Shown one piece after another: positions 42,067 through 50,619 of a stretch of DNA of 64,000 bases. The notes under the pieces were generated by a model. It saw only the letters and a list, made by a program, of their open reading frames with translations, did not search any database and had not been told where the DNA came from. Source of the stretch: Thermoleptolyngbya sp046719575 (GTDB taxonomy: Bacteria > Cyanobacteriota > Cyanobacteriia > Elainellales > Elainellaceae); NCBI GenBank assembly GCA_046719575.1, contig JBDNCP010000003.1, forward strand, positions 1 to 64,000. The letters are read 5' to 3'. A program made the translations under genes and the position numbers. The first letter of the stretch is position 1, and every line of letters begins with the position of its first letter.

Positions 42067-42606
42067 TTAGCTCAAAAGTTTCGCAGCAGCAAGCTGAATC
42101 ACCGCTTCAAACACGCTCAAATCAGTGTAATAGCTCGCCGCCTCGATCAGTTTGCCTTGAAAGTCGCCACTGCTAGTGTAGATCGCCCCCTCCAGCATGA
42201 GGTTATCGTGCAGTCCAAACTGTTCAACAAACAGATTATTTTCGTCCCGTTCGGGCGTGGGCTGAGGCACGCGATCGCCATACAGTCGTCCATCATTGCT
42301 ATAGCCAAACACAGGCTTGCCCTGCGCCGCCATATAGCCCATTTCAAAGGCCGTGCCTACGTCCATGCTGGGCCCACGAAACGGGGTCATATTCGCCACG
42401 ATTAGGTCACAGCGATCCATTAATTGGATGTTGCTTTTATAAATCGCCAGCCCTGCTTCAACCGGGGTTAGCCCTGACAGATCCAGCGCATTGTCAAACG
42501 GAAACTGACCCACAAAGCCATATTTCGCACAAATTTCTTTCTTAGCCCGCGCTGCTTCCAGGGGTTCTGGCAAGAAGACATCGGGCCCAGCGAGGTAGAT
42601 ATTCAT
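42067..42606 (-). CDS. Nucleoside 2-deoxyribosyltransferase
   Basis: The 179-residue enzyme swaps bases between deoxyribonucleosides in salvage. Motifs are the opening MNIYLAGPDVFLP, the Asp in MDRCDLIVANMTPFRGPSMDVGTAFEMGYM (the GTAFEMGY helix carries the catalytic Glu), and PVFGYSNDGR. It lies 106 bp downstream of a concentrative nucleoside transporter gene on the same strand, and the pairing of uptake with base exchange supports both calls. Confidence 0.9.
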   Translation of the reverse strand: MNIYLAGPDVFLPEPLEAARAKKEICAKYGFVGQFPFDNALDLSGLTPVEAGLAIYKSNIQLMDRCDLIVANMTPFRGPSMDVGTAFEMGYMAAQGKPVFGYSNDGRLYGDRVPQPTPERDENNLFVEQFGLHDNLMLEGAIYTSSGDFQGKLIEAASYYTDLSVFEAVIQLAAAKLLS

Positions 42607-42681
42607 AAGGAAGGAAAAAGTTCATAGGGAAGGAGAGGGAGGAAGGGGCTTGGGGTATTGGAATGTTGGGGTACTTAAGCT

Positions 42682-42705
42682 ATCCACCCACCCACCCACC
42701 CACCC
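42682..42705. repeat. CCCA tetranucleotide repeat
   Basis: A run of CCCA units lies just 3' of the transporter gene stop, between it and the deoxyribosyltransferase gene. Confidence 0.8.
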
Positions 42706-42712
42706 CTCCAGA

Positions 42713-43990
42713 TCAAGTCAACAACCCTGCGATCGCCGCACTGACAAAGTTGGTAAACGAACCCGCAATCATGGCGCGGACACCCAAGCGAGCCACATCA
42801 TCGCGACGACTGGGAACCATGCCGCCAATCACGCCGATCTGCTGACCAATAGACCCCAAGTTGGCAAAGCCGCAGAGGGCAAAGGTCGCGATCGTTGCAG
42901 CGCGGGCCCCAATGGCACTGTTGCTAATCGCATCTGCCAGATCGGTGTAGGCAATGAACTCATTTAGAATGATTTTCTTGCCCAAAAACACGGCGACATT
43001 GGCACAGTCGGCAATCGGCACACCCATGATGAAGGCCAGCGGAAACAGCAGATAAGAGAGTAAAAATTCCATCGAAAGCTGAGGCACGCCGATCAGTCCA
43101 CCAAGCCATCCCAAAAAGGCATTAATCGCCGCAATGAGCGCTAGAAACGCAATCAAAATTGCCATAATTGCCAACACCAACTGGATGCCTTGAATCGCAC
43201 CATCGGCGATCGCCCCAATCGGATCTTTGGCCGTAGAGGCAGCCTCCGGTGGAATCAAAACTTCCTCTTCGCCCGCTTCTTTTCGAGCAATTTCGTCTTC
43301 CTTTAACTCCTCATCTAAAACAGAATCATAGGAAAATTTTCCAGTCTGTGGAAAAAACACTTTTGACATTGCCAAAGCACCCGGCGCATTCATAACCGAA
43401 GCGGCAATCAGTTGCTCTGGATTAATGCCAAACGAAATGTAGGCAGCCAACACGCCGCCCGCCACCGTTGCAAAGCCGCCTGTCATAATGGCGTGCAGTT
43501 CCGACAGCGTGACTCGCCCCACAAAGGGCTTGATCATAAGTGGAGCCTCAGTCTGCCCGATAAAAATATTGGCCGCGCAGGACGTGGTTTCTGGGCCAGA
43601 GGTTCGCATCGTGCGACGCATCAATCCGGCGATCGCCCCCACAAGTTTCTGCATCACACCCAGGTAATACAAAAGCCCAATCACCCCAGAGAAAAAGATC
43701 ACCGTGGGCATCACCTTAAAGGCAAAGAAATGCTCCCGAAAATCTGCTCCAAAAACAAACTCCGCACCTGCATCTGCAAAGTTTAGAAATCCCGTAACCA
43801 GATCGCCAATAAACTTGAAAATTTGATAGCCAATTGGCAGCTTTAGCACAAACAGACCCATCAAAAACTGAAGCAAAAAGCCAATTGCAACAGTCCGCCA
43901 GTTAATCGCCCGACGATTGACAGAAAACAGATACGCTAAACCAAAAAATATAAGAATCCCAATCAGTGAAATCGCACGTTCCATGGACAC
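42713..43990 (-). CDS. NupC-type concentrative nucleoside transporter
   Basis: The 425-residue inner-membrane protein belongs to the CNT family, which imports nucleosides with H+ or Na+. The first part has three helices (ISLIGILIFFGLAYLF, VAIGFLLQFLMGLFVL, then KVMPTVIFFSGVIGLLYYLG). The core contains GQTEAPLMIKPF and ELHAIMTGGFATVAGGVLAAYI, the nucleoside-binding hairpins, and later LNEFIAYTDLA and LCGFANLGSIGQQIG. An acidic cytoplasmic loop of about 35 residues (LDEELKEDEIARKEAGEEE) interrupts the middle. First gene of a nucleoside uptake and salvage pair. Confidence 0.93.
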   Translation of the reverse strand: MSMERAISLIGILIFFGLAYLFSVNRRAINWRTVAIGFLLQFLMGLFVLKLPIGYQIFKFIGDLVTGFLNFADAGAEFVFGADFREHFFAFKVMPTVIFFSGVIGLLYYLGVMQKLVGAIAGLMRRTMRTSGPETTSCAANIFIGQTEAPLMIKPFVGRVTLSELHAIMTGGFATVAGGVLAAYISFGINPEQLIAASVMNAPGALAMSKVFFPQTGKFSYDSVLDEELKEDEIARKEAGEEEVLIPPEAASTAKDPIGAIADGAIQGIQLVLAIMAILIAFLALIAAINAFLGWLGGLIGVPQLSMEFLLSYLLFPLAFIMGVPIADCANVAVFLGKKIILNEFIAYTDLADAISNSAIGARAATIATFALCGFANLGSIGQQIGVIGGMVPSRRDDVARLGVRAMIAGSFTNFVSAAIAGLLT

Positions 43991-44560
43991 TCCCTATCAA
44001 GCTTTATTGAGAGGGCCGATCGCAGCACCTCTCGGCAAATACACAAAAAACGAGCTTTACTAAACGAAAAACCTGGCACCAAACATCCACACCACTGCGG
44101 CACACACAGGATGCCTCGCGGCTACGGATGACCTGGTGCTGTCTGCATGAGGAGTACGCCCAAAAGTATCAGGTTGACCTGGCATGGAGTGTATAAATCA
44201 AAGCTTTTCTATAGAAAGTCGCGCCTGTCCAGACCGGGAGCAAATCGCTACACAAAATCTCGGAACCGCAGACGGAGCGGCAGGCAGGCAGAATGTCATC
44301 GTTATCTGAACTACCTGTGGGTATGTATTGAGCGCTACGACAGACGCAGATAGAACCCTGAATGATCCTGCAATATTCCAAATATTCTAGGGAACTAAAA
44401 ATTTGATTGTCGTGAACTATGGCAGCTTCCAAATTTGGGCATCGCTGCTTGAATCGAGTTCGGCAACGGTAGGCTGCAAGGCATTCGAGTTTTGCAATTT
44501 GGATGTTTCTACATCCAGCGGTTACGCCGTCTGGCTTTTACGTTTGGTTGTGAGGAGAGC
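43991..44560. other. 570-bp intergenic region, no supported gene
   Basis: Divergent spacer between the transporter gene and the truncated porin gene. Several short frames exist on both strands but none shows conserved sequence. No tRNA, riboswitch or repeat array was recognised. Confidence 0.6.
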
Positions 44561-45481
44561 ATGAGATCGAAGTTTGAAAAGCTGGAAAAGTCTGAAAAGT
44601 TTGAGTTGAATCGTTTTGCAGCAGAGGTCGAACAAACCGCATGGACTCGACTAACGTGGTGCCCCAGGGTTCTCTGGCAAAAGCTGGCGCTGGGCCTAGC
44701 GCTGATGGCTGGCGGTCTGGCGTGGGCAGGGTTGGGGGCGATCGCCACCGCTTCCGAACTCCCTCAAAGCGAACTCCCTCAAAGCGAACTCCCCGGAACC
44801 TATCCATCTGAATCTAGACTGACTGCTCCCGCAGAGGCCATCAGCCTGACAACCCTCGACCAGCTATCAGAATATAGCGGCGAAAACCGAGGCGACGGCA
44901 ACATGGCCCAGGTCACCTCTGTCACCGAGTTTTCCGACGTTAGCCCAGGAGACTGGGCCTACGAAGCCCTCGCCTACCTGGCAAATTCTGAAAGCCAGGG
45001 TGGTTTGGACTGTCTAGAGGGCTATCCCAACGGCACCTACCTCGGCGGACGAGCCATGACCCGCTACGAGTTCGCCGCTGGTCTAGCCTCCTGTTTGGAT
45101 GCAGTCGTGGGCCGGTTGGAAAGCCTCGATCCCGAAGCCTTAGCCCGCATCGAAGCGCTCCAGCGGGAGTTTGCATCAGAACTCGCTGCCCTGCGTGGTC
45201 GGGTCGATGCCCTCGAAGCCGCCGTCGAAGAACTGGAAGCCAATCAGTTTTCCACTACCACCACCCTCTTTGGCGAAACTATCTTCTCCATTGCCGATAT
45301 CTTTGGCAGCAACGTAGACGATGCCAACAGCACTGTCTCCCAGGCCCGCGTCCGCCTCAATTTCAACACCAGCTTTACGGGCAAAGACCTGCTCAACACA
45401 CGCCTCCAATTCTCCAACCTGGAGTTTTTCAACCCTGAGGCGTTTGAGGCTTCGGCTCTTATCCAAGGTTTGTGCGTATAA
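44561..45481 (+). pseudogene. Truncated iron-uptake-type porin (SLH + OprB N-terminal half)
   Basis: From ATG 44561 the product has 306 residues. It shows a signal-like helix (LALGLALMAGGLAWAGLGAIA), a short duplicated LPQSE segment, an SLH domain (VTEFSDVSPGDWAYEALAYL and YPNGTYLGGRAMTRYEFAAGL), a coiled coil (ALQREFASELAALRGRVDAL) and the first barrel strands (TTTTLFGETIFS, ARVRLNFNTSFTGKDLLNTRL). Cyanobacterial outer-membrane porins of this family normally run to about 500-600 residues with a full beta-barrel. Here the frame stops inside the barrel (EASALIQGLCV) next to a short direct repeat TGCGTATAACA. It cannot form a full pore and is probably a pseudogene. Confidence 0.82.
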
Positions 45482-46145
45482 CATGCGTATAACAAAGGGC
45501 CTTTTTGGGGATCTTATTCGGCAAGATTCACGAAAAGGCTTTTTTTTGCGCTCATTTTTACTCATTTTTATCAGGTAAGCGGCAAGAGAATAGGCAGCGA
45601 AATTTCTGGAGCGATCGCCCTTTTCTAGGCATTCATTCAAGCATTCGTTTAGTGTGCTAATCATCCTAGCCAGTCATCCCGATCAATCACCCTTATCAAT
45701 TGCTCCAATATCAATTGCTCCAATCAATCATCCCGATCAATCACCCTTGATTAACAATGCCTGATTCGGAAAAATCGCAACATTGTCGTGTGCTTTTTGA
45801 AACTTCAACTTTTATTAAAGGAGTGATTAAAGTTTCTCATCAAGCCTGTGCTTTGAAATAAATACTGAATTAGATTGAGCAAAATAGTGTAAATATTAAT
45901 ACCTAAACTTAGAGGTTTACATCTAGGAGTGAGTCAAGATCCCAACCTTGTGTCTGAGCGCTTGTTTGCAAAGTTGAATTTTTGTGCCCTCAGCACACGA
46001 AAATCAACCTCTCAAAGGACTTTTCAAACCGCTTCTAACGCTAGGTGACAGATTGGCTCAATCTGCTCTGGTCTGTGTTCTCGCTAAATCTGCGATCGCG
46101 GGTGCGTCTCTCTTCTCGGTCGATCAATGTTGTTGCACTGCGCGT
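45482..46145. other. 664-bp intergenic region after the broken porin
   Basis: No gene is supported and no porin remainder is recognisable. It holds the repeat TGCGTATAACA near 45472-45493, T-rich runs around 45540-45575, and duplicated words around 45664-45752 (CATCCCGATCAATCACCCTT twice, CAATTGCTCCAAT twice). The last 300 bp are the upstream region of the response regulator gene. Confidence 0.6.
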
Positions 46146-46634
46146 ATGAATCCTCCTGAAATTGAATCGTCACGTTTTCTTTTAGTCGAAGATGATCCCA
46201 ACGATGTTGAACTCATCCGTTTGGCCCTAGAGACTAGAGAAATAGCAGCCCAAATGGATGTTGTTAACGACGGAGAAGCCGCTTTGAACTATCTGCTCGG
46301 CAATGCCCTAAGAGACTCAGTAGACGACTCTTCCCTATCCTCGGCGGCACGTCCGTTGCCCCGCTTTGTGCTACTGGACTTGAAACTCCCTCGAATCAAC
46401 GGCATTCAGCTTTTACAAAGGCTGCGATCGCACCCCCGCACTCGCCGTCTCGTCGTCGTAGTCATGTCTTCTTCCCAAGAAGACTCGGATCTTGATGCCT
46501 GCTATGACCTGGGTGTAAATAGCTACATCGTGAAACCCCAGGATTTCCAGCAGTTTTCAGACGTGGTTTTGCAAATTAGTCACTACTGGATGCAGTTGAA
46601 TTGTCCGCCACTGCCAACCACTCTGTCCTCCTAA
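46146..46634 (+). CDS. Single-domain response regulator, Rcp1-like
   Basis: The 162-residue protein is a stand-alone receiver domain: acidic pair in LLVEDDPNDVELI, phospho-acceptor Asp in VLLDLKLPRINGIQLLQRL, the Ser/Thr switch (VVMSSSQEDSD) and Lys in SYIVKPQDFQQF. The insertion before the Asp and the C-terminal helix are typical of Rcp1-like regulators that receive phosphate from bacteriophytochrome or hybrid kinases. I start at ATG 46146; the frame is open further upstream without conserved sequence. A REC-GAF histidine kinase gene lies 1.1 kb downstream on the same strand and may be a partner (inference). Confidence 0.92.
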   Translation: MNPPEIESSRFLLVEDDPNDVELIRLALETREIAAQMDVVNDGEAALNYLLGNALRDSVDDSSLSSAARPLPRFVLLDLKLPRINGIQLLQRLRSHPRTRRLVVVVMSSSQEDSDLDACYDLGVNSYIVKPQDFQQFSDVVLQISHYWMQLNCPPLPTTLSS

Positions 46635-47741
46635 CTTTTCGGTCGTGGGGGGTCAATCCCCCTGCCATCCCGCCCTATCCTGCCAACGTCTGTTTGGGGA
46701 GATGCATGAAATCTAGAATCCCGATATACTGAGTTATTCGCTTACCAACACAGATGAATGACACCATGAAACAAGCGTTTAGTTTGTAGTTGGGAGTTTG
46801 TCGTTGGGTAGAGCGGCTATCAGGGTGTCAGTTTCCAATTGAGATGAGAACACCACAATTGAGATGAGAACCTCGTTGACTGACAAAACATTTACCGCTG
46901 GCGGCTAGAAGCCGCGCCTACACGGGCGAAACCCGCCTACGCGGGTTTGGGTAAGGGTAGAGAGTCGGCGAAGGCCGACTTCGTTGATGTAGCAGCGGTT
47001 TCAACCGCCTGGTGCCCAGGTTTTGTCAGTCAATCAGGATGAGAACACCACAGAATATCTGGGCAGAGCTTTTGGAGCAAGTTGGAGCAAGATAGACTCC
47101 AGCTGAAGGGTCTGTAGTAGGTGCGTTCTGCTGACGATGCATTAGCAAATCCGCTGCTTTAGCCAAAGTCTTCCAAGCGGGCATCGGCTAGTCGTCGCCA
47201 ACGGCTTTATGGGGTGTCAAGATGACCGAGATGGGTGATTCGTGGCAGGCGCGAAGTGTCTTGCTATGGTAGCCCACGCGGTGCAAACCGTGAAGATGAT
47301 TGACTGAGTAGCGATATGGGAACTGTCTATCAGGGTTTTTAGTTTGGATGCTGTATCCGGAAAGCGGAGTAGACAGATTTGGAATTCAAATTAGTTTTGA
47401 AGTCTTTTCAATGCTTTTTTAATCAAGGTTTTTTCTCCCGAAAATGTGTCTCTTGAAGTGCTTTTCTGAGGTTAAGCCTGAAGTACTTTGATTTCAAAAC
47501 GCTGCTCAGTTTGCGTTAGAGAAGGTGCGATTGAGTGGCTCAATTTTATTCAATTCCAAACTTTTCAAGCTCTTTATTAACTCGGAGTTGCTTGCGTCTG
47601 GCAAGTGCGATCGCCCGATTTCACTCGATGAGACTCGGCCAGACTCAGTTTATTAGCAGCACCTTTGTTTTTTGTCCCGTTTACGAATCAGACGGGCACG
47701 CTGTTTTTGGAAGTTGAACCCTATTGGAGAGAGCATCTACA
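46635..47741. other. 1.1-kb intergenic region with a MITE-like element
   Basis: No intact gene is supported. It contains the family-A element at 46872-47037, which is inserted in a small tandem repeat. The segment 47100-47340 has short protein-like frames on both strands that could be a transposase or other remnant, but I could not assign them. Confidence 0.6.
46872..47037. mobile_element. MITE-like element, family A, copy 4, with 9-bp target duplication
   Basis: The 166-bp element has ends CTCGTTGACTGACAAAAC and GTTTTGTCAGTCAATCAG (imperfect terminal inverted repeats) and direct repeats GATGAGAAC at 46863-46871 and 47038-47046. Removing the element and one copy of the 9-mer restores a tandem duplication of a ~20-bp host sequence (ATTGAGATGAGAACACCACA), which shows the pre-insertion state. 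Interior hairpins, no ORF. Confidence 0.92.
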
Positions 47742-49985
47742 GTGCCGTCATCCCCCGAACTGCCGCTTAAACTGCTGCTGGTCGAAGATTCTGCAATGGA
47801 TGCTGAACTGGTTGCGCTAACTCTTGAGGAGAACGGCGTGCCGTTTACTTGTGACATTGTGGATTCGTTATCGACCTATCAACAGCGCGTAAAAGAGCAT
47901 GACTATGACGCTGTATTGGCCGACTATCGCCTGCCAGGATTTACGGCCTACGAGGCGCTGGCAGTATTGCAGTCTGTGGGTCGGGATGTGCCGCTTATTT
48001 TGGTAACAGGGAGTCTGGGCGAAGAGGCGGCGGTGGACTGCATCAAGGCTGGTATGACGGACTATGTGATGAAAGATCGGCTATTTCGGCTGCCAATGGT
48101 GCTGAGGCGATCGCTCCAGGAATATGCCCTACGCCGTCAAAAATTGGCTGCCGATCAGCGGCTGCGCCAGCAGACCCGTCAGGTTGCCATTATGAACCAG
48201 GTGTTACGCAAGATGCGAGAAACGCTGGTGTTGGACGATTTAATGCAGTCCACGATGAACCTGCTGCATCAGGTTCTAGAGGTTGACATCTGTACGCTGT
48301 TAATGCAGGAGAATGCAGCTCAGCGTTCAGGGTTGGAAACAGTCATTGCTCGCTGCGTGAGCCAGTCTACCCCAGAGCGCGATGATTTGCTGGGTAGAAA
48401 ATTTGAGTGCGGCTTTCAGCGCCACTATGGCGATCGCCTGTTGCAGGGACAGTCTATCGTGTTGCCCACGATTCCGCTCGATTCCCCGGTTGATATCTTG
48501 TCTATTTCACAATCCTGGAATATTCAGTCTACGCTGATTGTGCCGATGCTGTATCAGCAGACTTATTTGGGGGCGATCGCGCTGCATCAGTGCCAGCGCC
48601 AGCGGGATTGGAGCCGTGAAGAGGTGGACTTGGTAGAGGCGATCGCCGGACAGTTTGCCCTAGCGATTCATCAGGCCCAACTTTTTGAACAGGTACAGCA
48701 ACAGGCCCAGCGAGAGCAGTTTCTCAACCATCTTGGGAAAACCCTCAATTCCAGTCTGGATCTGGATTTTATCTTGCAGGAACTAGTGCGGCTGGCGGGG
48801 GAATATTTTGGGGTAGATCGGGTAGTGCTGCTGCGGCATGAAGCAGAGTGGATTGTACCCCAGACAGAGTGGCGAGTGTCGGATGCGGTAATCTCCAGCC
48901 TGGATTTGCCGCTGCCCATGCACGAGTGGCAAGAATTTTTTCGACCCGATGGAGACTATCTGACCCAGAAGGTCTGGCACGCCCCCAAATTTCTCGAAGA
49001 CCCGTGGGTGCAAAAGATTCCTAGCGCTCGCCAGCGAGGAGAGCGCAAACACATCCAGTCTATGCTTAGCACACCGATTCTCATGCGCGGACAGCACTAC
49101 GGCGAATTGGTGCTAGATTGCACCCAAGCCCGCCGCACCTTTACGACCGATGAGATTCATCTGGTGCAACGGTTGGCAGATGCAACGGCGATCGCCCTGT
49201 TCAATGCTCAGAGCTACGAGCGACTGGAAAAGCTCGTGCAAGAGCGTACTCAGGAGCTAGAGCGAGAAAAGCAAATTTCAGAAGCTGCAAACCGCGCCAA
49301 GAGCGAATTTCTGACTCACATGAGCCATGAATTGCGAACGCCGCTCACAGGCATTTTAGGCTTTGCCGATGTGCTGGGTCGCCAGCTCCACGGCCCCCTC
49401 AGCAGCCTCCAGCGACAGTATGTGGAGGGCATTCGCTCTTGCGGCGACCATCTGCTAGAACTCATCAACGACCTGCTGGATTTGTCCAAAATTGAGGCCG
49501 GACGCGAGGAACTGTTTCTGGAACCTGTGTTGGTGCAAGAGGTCTGCGATGCCTGCATGAGCATGGTGAAAGAAACTGCCCAAAAGCGGGGGCTGAAGCT
49601 GATTCTTGACATCGCAATGGACGTTACTGTTTGCACAGCCGACAAGCGCCGCCTCAAGCAAATCTTGTCGAACCTGCTGGCCAACGCAGTCAAGTTCACC
49701 GATGAAGGATCGGTGACGCTAAAGGTATGGAAACAGGCAAACGCACTGCACTTTGCCGTCATCGACACTGGCATTGGCATTGCCCCCTCTGACCAAAGCC
49801 GCCTGTTTCAGGCCTTTCAGCAGCTCAACGGAGGACTCAACCGCAAATACGAGGGCACGGGGCTGGGGTTGGCGCTATCTAGCAAGCTGGCGCGGCTACA
49901 CGGCGGACAGATTACGGTGTCGTCGGAACTGGGGAAAGGCAGTTGCTTTACGGTCATTCTGCCACAGCAAATTCCATCTTCCTAG
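47742..49985 (+). CDS. Hybrid sensor kinase: REC-GAF-GAF-HisKA-HATPase
   Basis: The 747-residue cytosolic protein starts with a receiver domain (LLLVEDSAMDAEL; acceptor Asp in AVLADYRLPGFTAYEAL), followed by two GAF domains (about 160-310 and 325-480), the second containing LNSSLDLDFILQELVRLAGE. A coiled coil leads to HisKA with phospho-accepting His529 (MSHELRTPLTGILGF) and an ATPase domain with NLLANAVKF, DTGIGIAP and GTGLGLAL. No bilin-binding Cys was obvious in the GAF domains. I start at GTG 47742, 11 nt after GGAGAG; a TTG at 47724 is the alternative. The input receiver suggests a phosphorelay with another regulator. Confidence 0.93.
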   Translation: MPSSPELPLKLLLVEDSAMDAELVALTLEENGVPFTCDIVDSLSTYQQRVKEHDYDAVLADYRLPGFTAYEALAVLQSVGRDVPLILVTGSLGEEAAVDCIKAGMTDYVMKDRLFRLPMVLRRSLQEYALRRQKLAADQRLRQQTRQVAIMNQVLRKMRETLVLDDLMQSTMNLLHQVLEVDICTLLMQENAAQRSGLETVIARCVSQSTPERDDLLGRKFECGFQRHYGDRLLQGQSIVLPTIPLDSPVDILSISQSWNIQSTLIVPMLYQQTYLGAIALHQCQRQRDWSREEVDLVEAIAGQFALAIHQAQLFEQVQQQAQREQFLNHLGKTLNSSLDLDFILQELVRLAGEYFGVDRVVLLRHEAEWIVPQTEWRVSDAVISSLDLPLPMHEWQEFFRPDGDYLTQKVWHAPKFLEDPWVQKIPSARQRGERKHIQSMLSTPILMRGQHYGELVLDCTQARRTFTTDEIHLVQRLADATAIALFNAQSYERLEKLVQERTQELEREKQISEAANRAKSEFLTHMSHELRTPLTGILGFADVLGRQLHGPLSSLQRQYVEGIRSCGDHLLELINDLLDLSKIEAGREELFLEPVLVQEVCDACMSMVKETAQKRGLKLILDIAMDVTVCTADKRRLKQILSNLLANAVKFTDEGSVTLKVWKQANALHFAVIDTGIGIAPSDQSRLFQAFQQLNGGLNRKYEGTGLGLALSSKLARLHGGQITVSSELGKGSCFTVILPQQIPSS

Positions 49986-49990
49986 CTGCC

Positions 49991-50521
49991 ATGCGTGTGC
50001 CCAAATCTTCTGAAATTTCCGAAGTTTCTGGCTCAATCTATGATCGCCACTGTCGCTGGATGCAGCGGGCGATCGCCCTGGCCACGGCCGCCGGCAACGC
50101 AGGAGAAGTGCCCGTCGGCGCAGTCGTCGTCGCCCCAGACGACACCCTGATCGCCACGGGCGAAAATCGCCGCGAACGCGACCACGACCCCACCGCCCAC
50201 GCTGAAATTCTCGCCCTCCGACAAGCAGGACAGCACCTCGGCTCTTGGCGGCTAGAAGACTGCACGCTCTACGTGACGCTGGAACCCTGCCCCATGTGTG
50301 CCGGGGCGATCGCCCTCTCCCGCCTGGGTACACTCGTCTACGGCGCAGACGATCCCAAAGCCGGAGCCATCCGCACCGTCCTTAACCTTCCCGACAGCGC
50401 CGCCTCAAACCATAGCCCCAGAGTGCTGCCAGGAGTTCTAGAAGCAGAGTGTCGGGCACAATTGCAGCAATGGTTTGCCAGGCGGAGGGGGAATGGGGAG
50501 TCAGGGAGAGGGATTCGTTAA
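49991..50521 (+). CDS. tadA: tRNA-specific adenosine deaminase
   Basis: TadA converts A34 to inosine in tRNA-Arg(ACG) and is essential in bacteria. The 176-residue protein has a zinc site made of His70 (HAE motif, catalytic Glu72) and Cys100/Cys103 (PCPMCAGAI), and the VPVGAVVV substrate strand. I start at ATG 49991, 6 bp after the histidine-kinase stop, so the genes may be co-transcribed. The C-terminus (about 165-176) runs into the start of a pyrimidine heptamer tract and is probably not conserved. Confidence 0.95.
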   Translation: MRVPKSSEISEVSGSIYDRHCRWMQRAIALATAAGNAGEVPVGAVVVAPDDTLIATGENRRERDHDPTAHAEILALRQAGQHLGSWRLEDCTLYVTLEPCPMCAGAIALSRLGTLVYGADDPKAGAIRTVLNLPDSAASNHSPRVLPGVLEAECRAQLQQWFARRRGNGESGRGIR

Positions 50522-50619
50522 CTCCAACCTTCCCTCTTCCCTCTTCGTTCTTCCCTCTTCGTTCTTCCCTCTTCCCTCTTCCCTCTTCCCTCTTCGTTCT
50601 TCCTTCTTCCCCTCTTCCT
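50522..50619. repeat. Heptanucleotide repeat tract between convergent genes
   Basis: TTCCCTC/TTCGTTC 7-bp units run continuously on the plus strand (about 14 units). Only the pyrimidine arm is present; there is no purine partner arm, unlike the other tracts. It separates tadA from the NTRC gene. Confidence 0.9.

Noticed and set aside
47100..47340. Possible transposase remnant (minus-strand frame with VGYHSKTLRACHES)
   Set aside because: The open stretch is under 50 codons, no DDE motif is visible and I could not tie it to a family.
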